This document shows, in pieces, positions 21,186 through 34,000 of a stretch of 64,000 bases of DNA. Numbering within the stretch: the first letter of the stretch is position 1; each line of letters begins with the position of its first letter. The DNA is from Symbiodinium natans (lineage: Eukaryota; Sar; Dinophyceae; Suessiales; Symbiodiniaceae), in the NCBI GenBank assembly GCA_905221605.1, contig CAJNDS010000652.1:27501-91500 (forward strand). Direction: 5' to 3'. Position numbers and translations under genes: made by a program. The notes below the pieces were generated by a model, which saw only the letters and a program-made list of their open reading frames with translations, was not told the origin of the DNA and made no database searches.

Positions 21186-22975
21186 CTGGCGGGGAAGTGT
21201 TTTTTCGAGCCCAGATCCTCCTCGTTGCCTAAACTCTCCGGGCGCCGTGGGGACACCCAATATACATGAGACTGCTGCGCTGAACCCTTTTTTGGATTCT
21301 CGTAGGAGCATAAAGACTAATTGAGTAGCACCGTGCGTTCCATCTTGGAGGCAGGTGCGAGGACTTAGGGTTCAGTTTGCACAAGCAAAATTGTTCTTCA
21401 AATCTGTGAGTGAGGGGGGCGGGGTAGGGCTTTGTTAGGCACATGTCGCAGGAGATGGCTGCGCCAGAGAGGGCGGTCCTGCAGTTTTGACATTCTTTTT
21501 TCCAGCCTGCTAAGCATGTGCCATTCGTGTTTGTAACGTTACAGCCTACAGTCGTTGTCAACAGGTTTTTCAAGATGTCGCTCAACCCCCCAGCTTAATG
21601 TCATTGTCGAAACTTTTCTCCCGTGACTTTTGAAATTTAGCAGGGCACGCCCACGACCCTGCACAAAACTTAAACCCGCAAGGTTGCAAGATGGAACGTA
21701 AATGTTTTCCTATGGTGCTCTACTCCCTTTGCATGCTTAACCCAGTGAGGAGCGACATTGAATATGTGTGCATTGAGCAACATGCCAAGCATAAAGACGA
21801 CAGCTTGAGAAACATACACAAAACTTAGGGTCGAAGTAGGCCCGTTGTAACATTGAGCTATTTGAGCTCATTGGCCTGTACGCCGAAATCGTACGTGAGT
21901 ACCCGTTGGATCGGTTCTCATTCTTCTCGCCTGGTTCTTCTAGGCAGAGAAGCCAATCGGGGAGGCTAACAATAACCGAGAGTCACCCCACCGATGTGAC
22001 CCAGGCGGCAAGGTTCCAACCGCGTTGGTCGTTAAAACTTCCTGCACCAACTCTGTGCATCAACTAGTTCTTCTTCAATACTTGAATTTCTTTGTCCGTC
22101 GGAGCCTTGTGCTGTATGCATGCTGCAAAGTCTGGAGACCACCCTTCGAAAGCCAGCGCCAATTGCAGTTAGGGGGGCTTAGGATCAGGGTCACCCTAAC
22201 CTCAGGAGCCGTGGGCGGCTCCCCATGCATCTTCTGAAGAAAGGATCCATCACGCACATCCTAATTTCCCCGGGCCTGTTGCCTCACCGCACGATCAACT
22301 GACTCAGTCTTTTTGCGCAGGCAAAAGGTCCCGAAGTTTCAAAAGCCCGAACGTGCAAGAGAAATACGTCCAAAAAAACTTACGCTTTCGGACTTGTCGA
22401 CTTTTGGATGTTTTACCGTGGGTTGCGGGTTTCTTGGCTCTCCATTTCACATGCAGAGGACGGCAGAGAATCCTGCAGGGTAGCTTGCACCTCTGCAGCA
22501 TCCCCAACACCGTAATTTTCGGCCGCAGAGTACGGCAGTGCTAATCCCACATGATCCGGTGCCCATAAGATGGGCTTTCAGCTGATGGTGAGCATCCTCT
22601 GAGTCCGCGAAGCACTTGATCGCCTTCTGTAGACTATTCCCCACCCACCGCTATACCGTACACAATTACACCCCCCCAAACCGTCACACAGTCTTGAATA
22701 GCCCGACAAACTTGACTTAACGGAAGGGGGGCCCAGCTCAATGCCACAAAATCCCTAACACGACACACCGTCATGTTGCAGCATTCCATGTTCATACTGG
22801 AGGGTGCATGCAATTGGCCTTGGACCCATCTGCATGCATAGCCTAAGTGTAAGATTCAGAGGAAAGAAAACCGCTTCACGACCACGCCTTCACAGCCGGC
22901 CTCCACCTGGAATGCAGTGACGCCTGGCTTGTCGAGCACAATTTCTTGTACAGGGTTTTGCCAGACGGGAGAAAG
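21186..22975. other. No recognisable gene
   Basis: Short ORFs only. Nothing repetitive stands out. Confidence 0.3.
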
Positions 22976-22980
22976 GCCCT

Positions 22981-23105
22981 CCCCCCACCCCTCCCACCCC
23001 TCCCACCCCTCCCACCCCTCCCACCCCTCCCACCCCTCCCACCCCTCCCACCCCTCCCACCCCTCCCACCCCTCCCACCCCTCCCACCCCTCCCACCCCC
23101 TCCCT
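22981..23105. repeat. 9-bp minisatellite (CCCACCCCT)n
   Basis: About 13 tandem copies of CCCACCCCT. The period is a multiple of three, so both strands show artefactual repetitive frames (PSHPSH on plus, GWEGWE on minus) that should not be annotated as proteins. Confidence 0.95.
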
Positions 23106-23585
23106 CTTCCCCCTCTTCCCGCCAAACACACCAACAAAGAAGAGGAGTCCGAGTTGGAGAAGATCACGGTGGAGCCTTTCTCCAGTGAGGGCTTCGTTCT
23201 CAGGCCTTTGGGCTGGGTGCTGGTTTGGGACAGACGGTTGCGCTTGACTGAACCTATAAGTATCGGGGCTGGGGTTGTGGCAGGCTTTGTGAAGTCTGCG
23301 ACTTTCTGAGGGGGAAATATCCGGGCACAAATCGGCGATGTTGTGGTTCATCCTTGGCCCTAAGCCGCCGCAAGTTTGGGAGCCAGCAGGTGTTGTGGCA
23401 GTCCCAAAGCTTGATCCCCGAACCTGCTCTACCATTCAGTATCATCCTTAGCCTGCACTACAAGTGGCCAACTCCAGGAGCAGTGCAAGCACGCTTCAAA
23501 GCCAACTTCGCTGGGACCCCGCCCAGAAGCCGCGGCGCCCAGATCGTGTGAGGTGGACAGTCGAGTAGACGATGTGTGTTTCTCG

Positions 23586-24066
23586 AGAAGTTGGGAGGGA
23601 GGGAGGGAGGGAGGGAGGGAGAGAGAGAGAGAGACTTCAGTTGCAACATGCGCCGGCACCTCGACTGACTTAACCCACACACTTGCCGTAGCACACAGTC
23701 ACAACACTGCCAAGCTGGCTACAGGGAGGGACAAACCTTTTCACTGCATCTCTTCGGGTGTTGCGGCGAGTACTACCTGCAGAGGAAGGAAGGAAGAGAG
23801 AGAGAGAGAGAGAGAGAGTGGTACCCGATGGGGACCGATAACGAACAAGGGTGCTCGCACAGATATGGCGGATGGCGGGGGTCGATATCAGGCTCCCGTC
23901 AGGTGGCGCTGCTGCGGTCAACACGATCGCCGCATGAGTGGTAGAGCCGAGCGGACGCGGGACCGGGGCGCGCTTCAGCGCGGGGGGGTTACCCCCATGC
24001 CCCAAAGAAAGAAAGAAAGAAAGAAAGCGAGAGCGAGAGCGGGACCGAGAGCGAGAGCGAAAGCGA
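23586..24066. repeat. Purine simple repeats (GGGA, GA, GAAA, GAGC)
   Basis: (GAGG)n and (GA)n at 23,586-23,634, (GA)n at 23,795-23,818, and (GAAA)n/(GAGAGC)n at 24,004-24,066, all purine on the plus strand. Confidence 0.85.
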
Positions 24067-24379
24067 AATAAAAATGAAACATGGGCAGTCCACCGCCTCA
24101 CGTTTTGGGGAATATTTGTGGTTTGGGGATTCAGGGGATCTTCGCCAGGAGGTTGGGAAAGGCATTTCGTGGTGAGATGAGTTCGGGGTCGAGGCGCCAA
24201 TCCACGTCCCCACAAATTCAATAGCTTCTGAGGTACTTCTGGATCACAATATGCCTCGGTGTTTGCATTGCCCCTCTCTGTTCCTCCGGCATCTCTTGCC
24301 AAACTTACCTAAATTTTTCTCTGTCCGCTCTGCAGTAATCTCTGCCTCGCTTCTCTGTCCTGTCCCTTGTCCTTTTTTG

Positions 24380-24383
24380 AATC

Positions 24384-24414
<31 letters not shown>

Positions 24415-24420
24415 TTCTCT
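24380..24420. repeat. (CT)n microsatellite
   Basis: Nearly pure CT dinucleotide run, of the opposite strand polarity to the GA tracts at 23.6-24.07 kb. Confidence 0.9.
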
Positions 24421-24740
24421 TCTTGTTCTTCTGCCGGGCAGGGAGGACCCTCACCCCGCACACAATGCACACCTGGGTTGCACCCTCGAATCTTGGCAAG
24501 CTGGCCGAAAAGACGGGCCGAAGATGGCTTGCACCTCAATTTCGCACAACCGTCTCTGCATGACGATCTTCCGCCTTTGATGCACGTTTCCCTTTCACCA
24601 CACCGGACTCCCCCAGCTCCCAAGCCCGTTTTTCCCGATTCCACTGCTCGTGGCATGGTGCTTTCTGCATACGCCAGCATAATGATCCTAAGTAGCCTGA
24701 ACCATCTGTCGTACCCACTTATCCACCCGGCCCCAGGAAG

Positions 24741-24800
24741 ATCGTGAATATCCACACCAGCAAGTGTCTCTCAGCCGGGGGGCGTGGCCGCGTGGAGGAG
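24741..24800 (+). CDS. Possible ricin-B-type half-repeat, exon fragment
   Basis: After CAGGAAG (24,734-24,740) the frame reads IVNIHTSKCLSAGGRGRVEE, followed by GTGGGC at 24,801. I-V-N-x-H-T-S-K-C-L-S-A-G-G is a good match to the first strand of a ricin-B repeat (x-N-x-x-SGKCLDV). It lies 5 kb past the terminal exon at 19.65 kb, so it would belong to another lectin gene or a fragment. Confidence 0.4.
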
Positions 24801-26695
24801 GTGGGCAGTCGGTCTCTTTCTGTTTGGGTGGTCAGGGAGAAGTGTAAACGTTCTATCAGTTGCTGAGCCCCAAGCATGAGATCACCGGAGTTCAAGGCCT
24901 TGGCCTCTCGGCCGAATAGCCAGACCTTGACGTCTTGACATATCAACGCCCCTTTCAAGTTTCCCTTCTCAGAATCCGGGTGGGCTTGTAGAGGACCATG
25001 CGGATCCCACAGAAACATACCCTGCAGAGATGGAAGGAATCGTGGACCTGTTGCAGGACAGACATAGATCCTGATAGTTCCTGGCAGTGATTTATCACGG
25101 CTCAGTCAGTGAAGCAAATTCTTTGCAAACCGAGTCGCTCAGCACAGGGACAAAGCGCACACCAGTGCGGAATCTTCCCTACACCCGTCAGCTTCCTCTG
25201 TTTGCTTACACTCACCCGCCCAGGTGGCCTGCCAAGAAAGCACCTGGGCCAAAGGGCTGCCGCAAATGTTGTATACGCAGTAGTACTTGGAGGTTCATGG
25301 TACTTAGTAACCCAATCATAACTGTACTTATAACCCGATCATAACCCCGTCCTAAGTACCCTGAACCTCCAAGTCTGGTCTCATGATCGTGAGAATCCTA
25401 ACGCTGCCTGAGAGGCATGGAGCAAGAGTGGACCATTTCCCATGGCCTCCAGCGCCTCGTGGAAGCCCCGCTTGCCTGCCCAGGGGATCAGGCCGGCCAC
25501 TGCCCCGATCCCTGCCCTCCTCCCCAGGCCAAGCGCGAGCGCGCAGGTAACACGGGATTTTTGGCAAGCCAGCCTCCTTGTTTCGAGCTCTGTTGCATCG
25601 GGATCGTTGTCAACTGCGACACGAACCTTAGAATCTTGGGAGCGGGTAGCCGAAGGCACCACTAAAAGAGGACGAGTCGCCCGAGGCAACTGTGTTCTAT
25701 AGACACTGGCATGCGATTTTCTACAGGCTCCGATACAAGAACGGAAGGCTTGGGATTTTGCAATTGAAGAAGACATAAGTTTCAGTTGCACAAGCCCAAT
25801 GATGCCTGGAGATTGCTTCAGGTGATCAGCTCTGTGCGAAAAACGGCGTCGGAAATTATTTACGGCTGCAGCCACGTCGCCTCCCTTGGACTCTCTGCCC
25901 GCATGCATGCGGAAAGTCCGTTTCGCAGGCATGTCAGCCTTTTCTAGTCATTCAGTACCCCTGAGCATTTGTCGTGTCAGCGAAAGCCTAAGACTCAAGC
26001 GCCTGGACCTGGACACCGGCTCAGGAACATGCATGCCGGAATGGTCCACGCAGATAGAGACGGTCTCGCCCGAACTCGAGCACGTCAAGGCGGGTTTTAC
26101 TCGTACAAGTTCTCGCCTGTGCAACGGAATGAGAGTTCCCGTCTGAACAATGAGATTGCGCAAGTCGTCGAAGCATCCTGGCTTCGTCTGGGTCCAGTGT
26201 TTGCTTCTTTTCCAGCGCTACGAGCAATCTGGATTCCGAACTCCATGCCCCATTCGAAAGGCAAGTTGTGTTTGCTTGCTCCTGTATGCATCAAGGGTCA
26301 TTTCAATTAGAATCATTGCTCGGGGGTTGGTATCTCTCTGCTTCAGAAGTGCCACGTCTCATGCAGGCCCTCAGGGGGCTTGCGGCCTCCTGCCCTCCGA
26401 ACCACGGTCTGACGCTGCATTTGCAAATTTGCGCAGTGTTCCTCTTTTGGCTTTGGGGTGTCTTACTTTCAGGGCCTGATCAAGCCCAAAAGAACTGGTG
26501 CAAGGCCTGCTGTCCGTCTGAACGTTTTGTAGAACACCGCGCAGTGTGAGAAAGTATGCCTTGCATCCTGAAGCACCAGTTGCTGGCTTGCGCTGATGAT
26601 AGGTTTGAGTTGGGTTTCGGGGTCGCTCGTTGCCCCACATGTAAATTGGAACTCAGCCTTGGAATGGTGAGCCCCGCATGCCGAGGAAAAGCCTG
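24801..26695. other. No recognisable gene
   Basis: Overlapping short ORFs in both directions, none with a motif. A short palindrome occurs at 25,288-25,370: CTTGGAGGTTCATGGTACTTAG and its complement, CTAAGTACCCTGAACCTCCAAG, flank a short loop. Confidence 0.35.
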
Positions 26696-26737
26696 CTTAC
26701 CGAAGCCTCCGACAAAGGCAAGTGTCTGATTGAATTG
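26696..26737 (+). CDS. Possible ricin-B-type half-repeat, exon fragment
   Basis: The frame reads LTEASDKGKCLIEL and then TGA at 26,738-26,740. D-K-G-K-C-L-I-E fits the family's first strand. It is very short and is supported by that motif only. Confidence 0.3.
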
Positions 26738-26740
26738 TGA

Positions 26741-29700
26741 AAAAAGGTCTTGTCGGTATCGATGGCAGCATGGGTCACAGCTGAACGGTGAAGGAGACAC
26801 TGAAACTGACCTTCGGTTCAAAGCGGACAATTTGCAATTTGCTCATTAAGTGTGCGGCCTGGAGGCTCAGGAATGAAGCTTGCTGGTACGGCAAAAAGCC
26901 AAGGATTCTCAAGGGCTTGGACTTAAGGTTCAAAGCAACCTACGCGCGAAACAACAAAGTCTCAAAGGCCCTGTTGGGCCGGCTTAAGGTTCGACCTGGA
27001 AACCTGAACATGTTTCGTAACCCCAAAAGATTGAGCATCATCAAGGCCGCCCCACCCCGCCCGCCCCGCCCCACCCCCGCCCCAGCTGCCCCCCCTCCCC
27101 GCCCGACGCCGCCCCGCCCCGCCCCCGCCCGTCCCCACCCCACCCCCGCAGGCATGATGTGCACAGCACTGAAGGCTTGGGGTTTTCGAGCTCGTCGTGC
27201 TTCACATCCATCACTTCAACAAGACGAGCACCGATTCGCCGGTTAATCACTTCTTCCTGCGGTTCTCATCCACTCTCTCCATTTGGGAACAATGTGCCTT
27301 CTAGAAGCGAGAACTCACATAGAGCGGCATTCGGGAGCAGGGTCAAATCTGCGTTCTTTTCCAAACTCGTCCGATCTCGGGCCGTTGTCCGTTTTTGCTG
27401 GAGTGCGGGGGACCGGCCTGCAAGGTTCACCTTCAGGCAACGAAAGACCCCGCAATCGGAGTTCAACTCATGCTTGCCGAATTAACTGGCAGCCAGGCAA
27501 ACTTCCAGACCGGCATGGCAAGCGTTCAACCTTGTGTTGGGCCAGTAGCGTTTCGGGATAATGTGGGGTGTCATGCAGCTCGTACATGAAAGTCAAAGTC
27601 AAGGCTCTGGCAACAGCTTGCTGACACACGTGTGGGGCATACTTTGCCTGGACTGCACCGGAAGGTGCTTGGATTCGCTTCAAGTACGTGGCTGGCATGC
27701 ATTGGGCTTCAAGATAGCCTACTTGCAACAGCAGTCGGTGCATCTGTGCTTGCTGTCCGAGTCAGGATGTCGGCTTTGCAGGTTCACCGGTTCGGTTTGG
27801 AGAGGGCAGGGCGCATGGGTGCGAATGTGATATCCCTACGCATGGCAAGCGGAAAGGTGTGTCCAGGTATTGCGCGTACTGTCCTTGCTGCCCAGTGGGC
27901 TAAGCAGCCTGCTTGAACCACGTGCTCGTCACGTGGGTTCTTCGTGAGCTTATTCCGCACTTTCCGCACTTTTGTTTTTCTCTGTGAAGGTGGCCTTTAG
28001 CACAGTCAAAAAATCCACCACGTGTCAGGAGTGCTGTGAGATCACTCGCGTACCAGTTTCCATCTACCCCTTCATTGGCAACGGGGAGAAGAGGGCCTTT
28101 GAGGATGACATGGCCAAAGAATGGGAAGGCCATCTTGGGGAAGTGCACTCCATTCAGGGCTCAGGTGCTAGGCGTTCAGGCTGCGCAGTGTGCTTTATCT
28201 CGGGTAGTTCTATGCAACGCTTGAGCACGCAGATTCAGGCGGATAGATGTTAGGGCTCACATTGTAATTCAGTAGAGGAATCTAAACATCAGGGGCAGTT
28301 TGCTCACGTGCCCAACCTAAACTTACTACACTTATCAAAACACTAAAGCATCAGACGGACCCACTTGAAGCCAGAGACTATTAAAACGCGCGTTGGAATC
28401 ATGTTCTGTGATGTCGGATCCTCTTGTGCCCGGGGCCCCCTGTAAAGTCAACTTGCCGGCCTATTCAGGATCCCGCCGCTGAGGGGTCCCCTATAAAGTC
28501 AAGTTCATCCCAAACCCTGTCTCCCCAAAAGTCCTAGACCTCAGGATGTCAGGGCTATGACCTGTTGAAGCACAGGAGGCCAGTCCTTCTCACCAAAAAG
28601 AAGGTGAGCCACACCTTCAAAAAAACAACGGCGCCCCTAAAAACTGCTAACATCCTGAAGGTGCCTGTTGAGGGGGGGGGGGGGTTCCGAGGTAGCATTC
28701 CTAACATCATATCTGCCGCAAGCGCTGTTGCTTGTTTGATGGCTTTAATGTTAGTGGTGGCTGCAGCTACTGTCGGTCACATTGGTGTAAGGAGAGTTAG
28801 AAGCTCCAGGTGTGTACTGCCCCAGCTCACTGGACGACAGCGGCAGGATGGCCTTCTCGATGGTCAGGAGGGGCTTTCGGGGGCTTTCGGGGGGCTCGAG
28901 GGGCTGAGGACTGCAGCCGAGCTTCTTGCGCCTGTCCTGCAGCAACAGCATGCGAGCGACGCAGTGCCCGCAGCCCAAACCCCCCCCCCACAAAATCTGA
29001 ACCATCGCCTCCTGGAAATCACACCGCTCCCCGAACGTTCTCGAACACCTGCTCATCCTAAACTCGTAAACTCCACAACCCCTCAGCTCACAGCTTTGAT
29101 TCTGCCAGCGTAGACCCCAAGCAGCATACGACGACGGCACATTATGTCACATGATCCGCGATGCCCAACGCGACAATTGTTCTGCACTTCACGAGGAGCA
29201 TGCGAATGGGACCAAAGCGGGAGTGATATTCAAACACCTCCGAGAATTCCGTTCCCTGTTGAACGCGCAAAGCGAAACCGTCCAAGAACCATTGATCGAA
29301 GCGCGACAAAGCGCGGGGACGCAACGAGCATGACGCCAAAACGCCACAAACCCGTGACCAAATCCACACCTATAACTGGGAGCTAATTAGATTTTGACCC
29401 AAAGTGAGCGACTGGATCAGACGAGAACCATTCTGGCCGGCGTGCTGCGTGGGTTTCTAAAGTATCTGATCCTCCTCACCCCGAACGTTCGAGTAGCGTC
29501 ACATCGTGGAATCGCTCCCAAAGGAGCTTCCGACCCCACGTAAGCCCTCATGTGACCCTGAGCTATGCATCTCGGCGCACAGGGCTTGTTCAGGGATAGG
29601 AGGTTGACTGGAACGGCTCAGGGCTGGGAAGGTGTTGGATGGTTTTGGTTATTGACTTCGGAAAGGCATCAAGGCTCAGGAGGAAAGTTGTTTTGATCGA

Positions 29701-30130
29701 GGCGGCTTCAAGTAGGGCCGGGTTGTACGAGCATTCTTGCGGGCACCAGGGCGTATAACAAAACTTGGGTCTTTGGCTTCTATGGTAACTACTGTTTCCC
29801 GGAGCTACAAGCATCTTAAGTTGTGCCACATTCACCCTACAGCCGAAAATCAGAACCGTCCCAAGCCTCAGGCGAATCAAGCAAAGCCAAGAAGCCAAGG
29901 ACAAGCATCACGGGAAGTGGTGCGTGTCCGGAAGAGGTTGCGCTGACTCGGATGTGGCCCGGCCACACAAGCTGCCCCCGAAGCTACTCCAGCCCCCTTC
30001 ATTTTAACAAAGAGAGGCCGCTTAGTTACGGCTTAGTTCGATGTGTTCTCGGGCATGCGGATCAAACAAAAACATATTTAGGATCAAGAAAAATTTTTAG
30101 ATCAATATAATTCATTTAGGATCAAGAAAT
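26741..30130. other. Mostly non-coding; C-rich tract and one hydrophobic ORF
   Basis: A CCCCGCCC-type tract runs from about 27,043 to 27,152. A 182-codon plus frame at 28,565-29,113 contains a membrane-like run (SAASAVACLMALMLVVAAAT, at residues about 56-75). It is otherwise Gln/Pro-rich and passes through a G homopolymer. I do not recognise it and cannot show that it is expressed. A smooth frame near 28,029-28,170 (VPVSIYPFIGNGEKRAFEDD) may be an unidentified exon. Confidence 0.3.
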
Positions 30131-30139
30131 AATTTATTC

Positions 30140-30385
30140 TGTTCTTCCGACGGAGAGAGGGAAGGGGAGGGAGGGAGGGAGAAAAGGAGGGAGGGAGGAG
30201 AGAAGGAAGGGCAGAAGGGCGGAAGGACGGAAGGAAGGAATGCAGGAAGGAAGGAGGGAAGCAAGCAAGGAAGCAAGGAAGCAAAGAAGCAAGGAAGGAA
30301 GCAAGATTGAAAGAAATAAAGAACAAAGAAACATGAAAGAAAGAAAGACACATGAAAGAAAAACAAAAGAAAGAAAGCAAGGAAG
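30140..30385. repeat. GGGA/GGAA/GAAA purine-rich simple-repeat tract
   Basis: Almost entirely purine on the plus strand for about 245 bp, grading from GGGAGGGA to GGAAGGAA to GAAAGAAA. Confidence 0.85.
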
Positions 30386-30785
30386 AAGTCGTGCCAGCTT
30401 GCTTCAAAGCATACGCATCTTTTCGACACCCATTTTGCGAGCATGTGTTTGCAAATGGGGGGGCGGGGCCCACCCCAACAACCCCCCGTTTGTTTAAGTC
30501 GTGCCAGCTTGCTTCAAAGCATACGCGTCTTTTCGACGCCTCTGATGCGAGCATTGTGTTTGCAAATGGGGGGGGGGGGTGCTGCACCCTCCCAACCCCC
30601 CCGGAAGTATTTTGAGTCGTGCCAGGTGCTTCAGCATATTAAACCCATGATGCGAGCATTGTGTTTGCGCATGGGGGGGTGGGGGGGGGGCCCCCCCCCC
30701 CCCCCCCCCCCCCAACCCCCGCTCTTTTTTAATTCATTCGGGCTTGCTTCAGAGTATACGCCTTTTTTTGAAACTTCTAATGCCG
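30386..30785. repeat. Poly-G/poly-C hairpin repeat family, cluster 2
   Basis: Three to four copies of the unit seen at 12.35-13.57 kb: GTCGTGCCAGCTTGCTTCAA, AGCATACGC, TTTTCGACACCC, GCGAGCATTGTG, TTTGCAAATG, then a G run, a loop and a C run. One hairpin at 30,674-30,719 has about 20 Gs facing about 30 Cs. Confidence 0.75.
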
Positions 30786-30789
30786 AGAT

Positions 30790-31012
30790 GCCAGCATTGA
30801 TTTGCAGCCTCTGGAAACTCAGAAACGCTGCTATTTACAGTATTTCCAGCCTCTGAAAGCACAGAACTGCTGCTATATACAGTATCTGCAGCCTCTTTGG
30901 AAACTCTTGGAAACTCAGAAATGCTGCTCTTTTCAGTAGTTCCCGCGTACATGCTGTATTTTTTCGGTGCTTGCGAACGGCCAGAAATGCTGCATTTCTG
31001 AGGGTTTACAGC
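30790..31012. repeat. Tandem repeat, degenerate ~55-60 bp unit
   Basis: CAGCCTCTGGAAACTCAGAAA, then GCTGCTATTTACAGTAT, repeats three to four times with point changes and one shortened spacer. Confidence 0.65.
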
Positions 31013-34000
31013 CTCCGCTCCGCTTGCAACAACCCTTCGAAGCCGTCAGTAAATTGTTTTTTGATCCCAAATAATGTTTTTGATCCGCCTACAAAGAATT
31101 TTTTGATCCCCTACCCCGTGTTTTCGAGAGTCCTGCAGAACCTTCTCAGCCCCCCCCCTCTCGCAGTGTATGCACGAACAGCATAGAGCAGCTTGATGAC
31201 CACATATCACGAGAAGTTGGAGAGTTTGGAGAGCCCTATTTCACACCCGGGTCTTAAGATGCGACATGAAATGCTCTGCGGGCTTGGAAGCGCTTGAAGT
31301 GCTTCGGCTCGCTGAGCCTTTGCGAAGTGGAACGTGAAGCGTGGTCAACATTGAGACCCAAGCCTTGGCACCTGCAGACTGTATAAGGACCCTAAACTCT
31401 CCTTGCAAGGTGGTTCACCCGCTGGACACGTCGCTGCACAATGAGGAGTGGCATCTCGGCCTGGATTGACTTCTGACGCAGGCTTCTATAGTGCTTGAAT
31501 GCTTTTACACGCAGGCTTTGATCCGAGGTCTTGGACACAGGCACTCAGGCTCTCTTTCACCTCGATTCCTGAAGCCTGGAGGTACGCCGTGCCCGTCAGT
31601 GACTTCGACGCTGAGTTCGAGGTGACGGGCACATTGCACACCCAACATCTGCAAAAATGAAGCCTACATTCCAATCCCGGAAGTATCCCCGGAAGCTGAA
31701 ACCCCAAGAAGAACCCACAGCCCTGCACAAGGCGAAGGGTGCCAAGCCCCTCGCCAACAACAAGAAGCGAAAGCCGCCTCCGCTGATCAAGCCTCCCGGA
31801 CTCAACTCCATGAGGTCATGAACTTGAGAACCCCATCATCGTCAAAAACGAAGAAGGTTTTCCCTGTAATGTAAACAAGTCCCATCACCGGGGTACTGAA
31901 GTACGAGAAGCCGGATGGCTCTCTCACTTCAGCCTGGGCCACCTGTAGCCGAAGACATGACCTGTCTCATGAAGTCACCCTGACATAGCCCAACTGCTAA
32001 AAGCTTTACCAAGGGTTCCAGCCTTAAAACGTCTTGCTCCCAAAAGGGCCTTGAAACTTCAGGTTCGGCGCGACTAACCCCGACTATTTGGAGGAGTGCA
32101 AGGAGACCTTTAAGCGGGCTCGATGGGCTCGGCGGGGTCGGCGGGGCGGGCGGTTGATAGTCTAGTGTAGTGGGAGGTGGTGCATTGGATCGCAAGCAGA
32201 AGCCGGACGAGTTCTTCTGAGAGTCTAGATGGCCCATGCTGTTCTGTTTCGCAGTGTAAGCTCCCAACAGCCTGGTAGCGATGAGCTGCGAACATTGAAG
32301 TGACGAGCGCGCCAACGTGTGCCGCGCAGTTGCCTGGATGCTCCACAGGGGTGGCAACATGTCAATGTGGGTCTCAAGGCCAGTCTCCGCTTCTACATGT
32401 CCAAGAGATGCATCGCGACACTCCAAACGGCGACGATAGCTTTCACGGAGGCCATCAACCCTCGACCAGAGGTGCAAGATCGCGGCGATTTTCCTGCCAG
32501 AACAGTCATGGTTCTCGCACGACCGGATTTTTCTGGCGTGGTAAAATATGTACAATGCAATGTGCGGCGAGCGGTGTGATTTTTCCGCTACCAGCAGGTA
32601 GCGAGCAGATCTGACAGGCCCTTTTGCCAAGTAACGAAGCCAAAACTCTTGAGGCCGACAACCTCAATCCGTCCAAGCCAGGACGAGTCGCATCCAGGAG
32701 CGCGTCGGTTCAAGCCAGAAGAGATGAGCCTGGGATGTAATGCGGGGTTCAGGCCTCGAAGCCCTGGGAGTTCGCATGCAGGCTAGCAGATGTTCGAGGT
32801 ACCCAGTTTTTCGCAGTGTTTCGCAAAGTTCTGCTCGTACCTTACGACCTTACTTTTGACTTTTGTCCACTGATAGGCGCATGTTCAGAGTTGTTTAGGA
32901 TTGCTTTGCATTGTTCATGTCCTCGGAATGCAGCTGCACTGAAACACAAGTGCGTGACACCATCCCTGATGTGGCATCATTGGACATGCGGCCTGTACTG
33001 CCTGTAACGCTTAGAAGGTGTCTAAGATCGGGCAGGGATCCCAACCGCCAAGGAACAAAGCAGCCGAAAGCTTGGACGATGAGAACCCATGCAAGAAGCT
33101 TCCCTGCAGTTGAAGATTTAGGATATTTAGGGGACGTAGGTTCAAAGCCCTCTAGGTAGTCGGGCTGTAGGCTTCGAGGTATGAGCCCGAGTCCCACCAG
33201 AGGCGACTACATCTGAATGGTTGGCCCTTCCTTTGATGTATGCGTTCATGGGAGTCTTGCCGTTCTATCGTAAACTGCATCGAGCTGGTTCACTTTTGTC
33301 ACGAAAAGGGGAGCATGCCAGGTATGTCTTCGCCAAGCCGGGCAGAACGGCTGAAGACGGGGAAGGCATGGCCACCTGGATGGATGATCTGCGGCTCATC
33401 CCGAGTTAGGATTCAGTTTCGTAGGCAGGGGCTGAGGCTCGCAAACCCCTGAACGCAACCCTGGCCCCGGCGATGTTGCGGACCGAGCTATGCCCGTGGC
33501 CGGGCAATGCCTTGCATGCAGATGGACCAGGGGCATGCACCTTGCATACGATCATGCATGCATGCATGCATGAATGCACTCCGCGTGCACCCCGCATGCT
33601 CCCTCCCTCTGTGCTGTGCGTGCCGTGCATACATGTGCCCAGGCATGCATTGCGCTTTTGCATGCATGGCCCCGACCCCAGAGATTTAAAAGCTAGCCAA
33701 TCCAAGTTCCCTGAGGCATCTGCAAAGGCCATGAAGGTCCCGCATCTGGATTTCTCGCTTTAGCTTTTTGACTACAGAGTGCTGTCTGTGGACCCCTGCT
33801 GAAAGAATCTTCAATTTGCACGTAATCTCTGTCCTGAAGCCTGAGTTGTTGGTCAGCTGCCTCCCAATGCCTTCAATTGATTCAGACGCCACCTTGGCCT
33901 GTTCTTGAAGTCTACTCGCAGCAGTGCACAGCGCCACTGGGCCACAGCGGTAGTGCCCACAAATAACACAGGAGTGCCAACAGTGGCGACTCTCACTGTT

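Noticed and set aside
22856-23435. WEGWEG, GGVGGV and HPSHPS repeat proteins
   Set aside because: Produced by the 9-bp minisatellite CCCACCCCT, whose period is a multiple of three.
31929-32630. 233-codon minus-strand ORF and an overlapping plus frame with YMSKRCIATLQ
   Set aside because: No recognisable family on the minus strand. The plus motif is too short and lacks a matching aromatic half.
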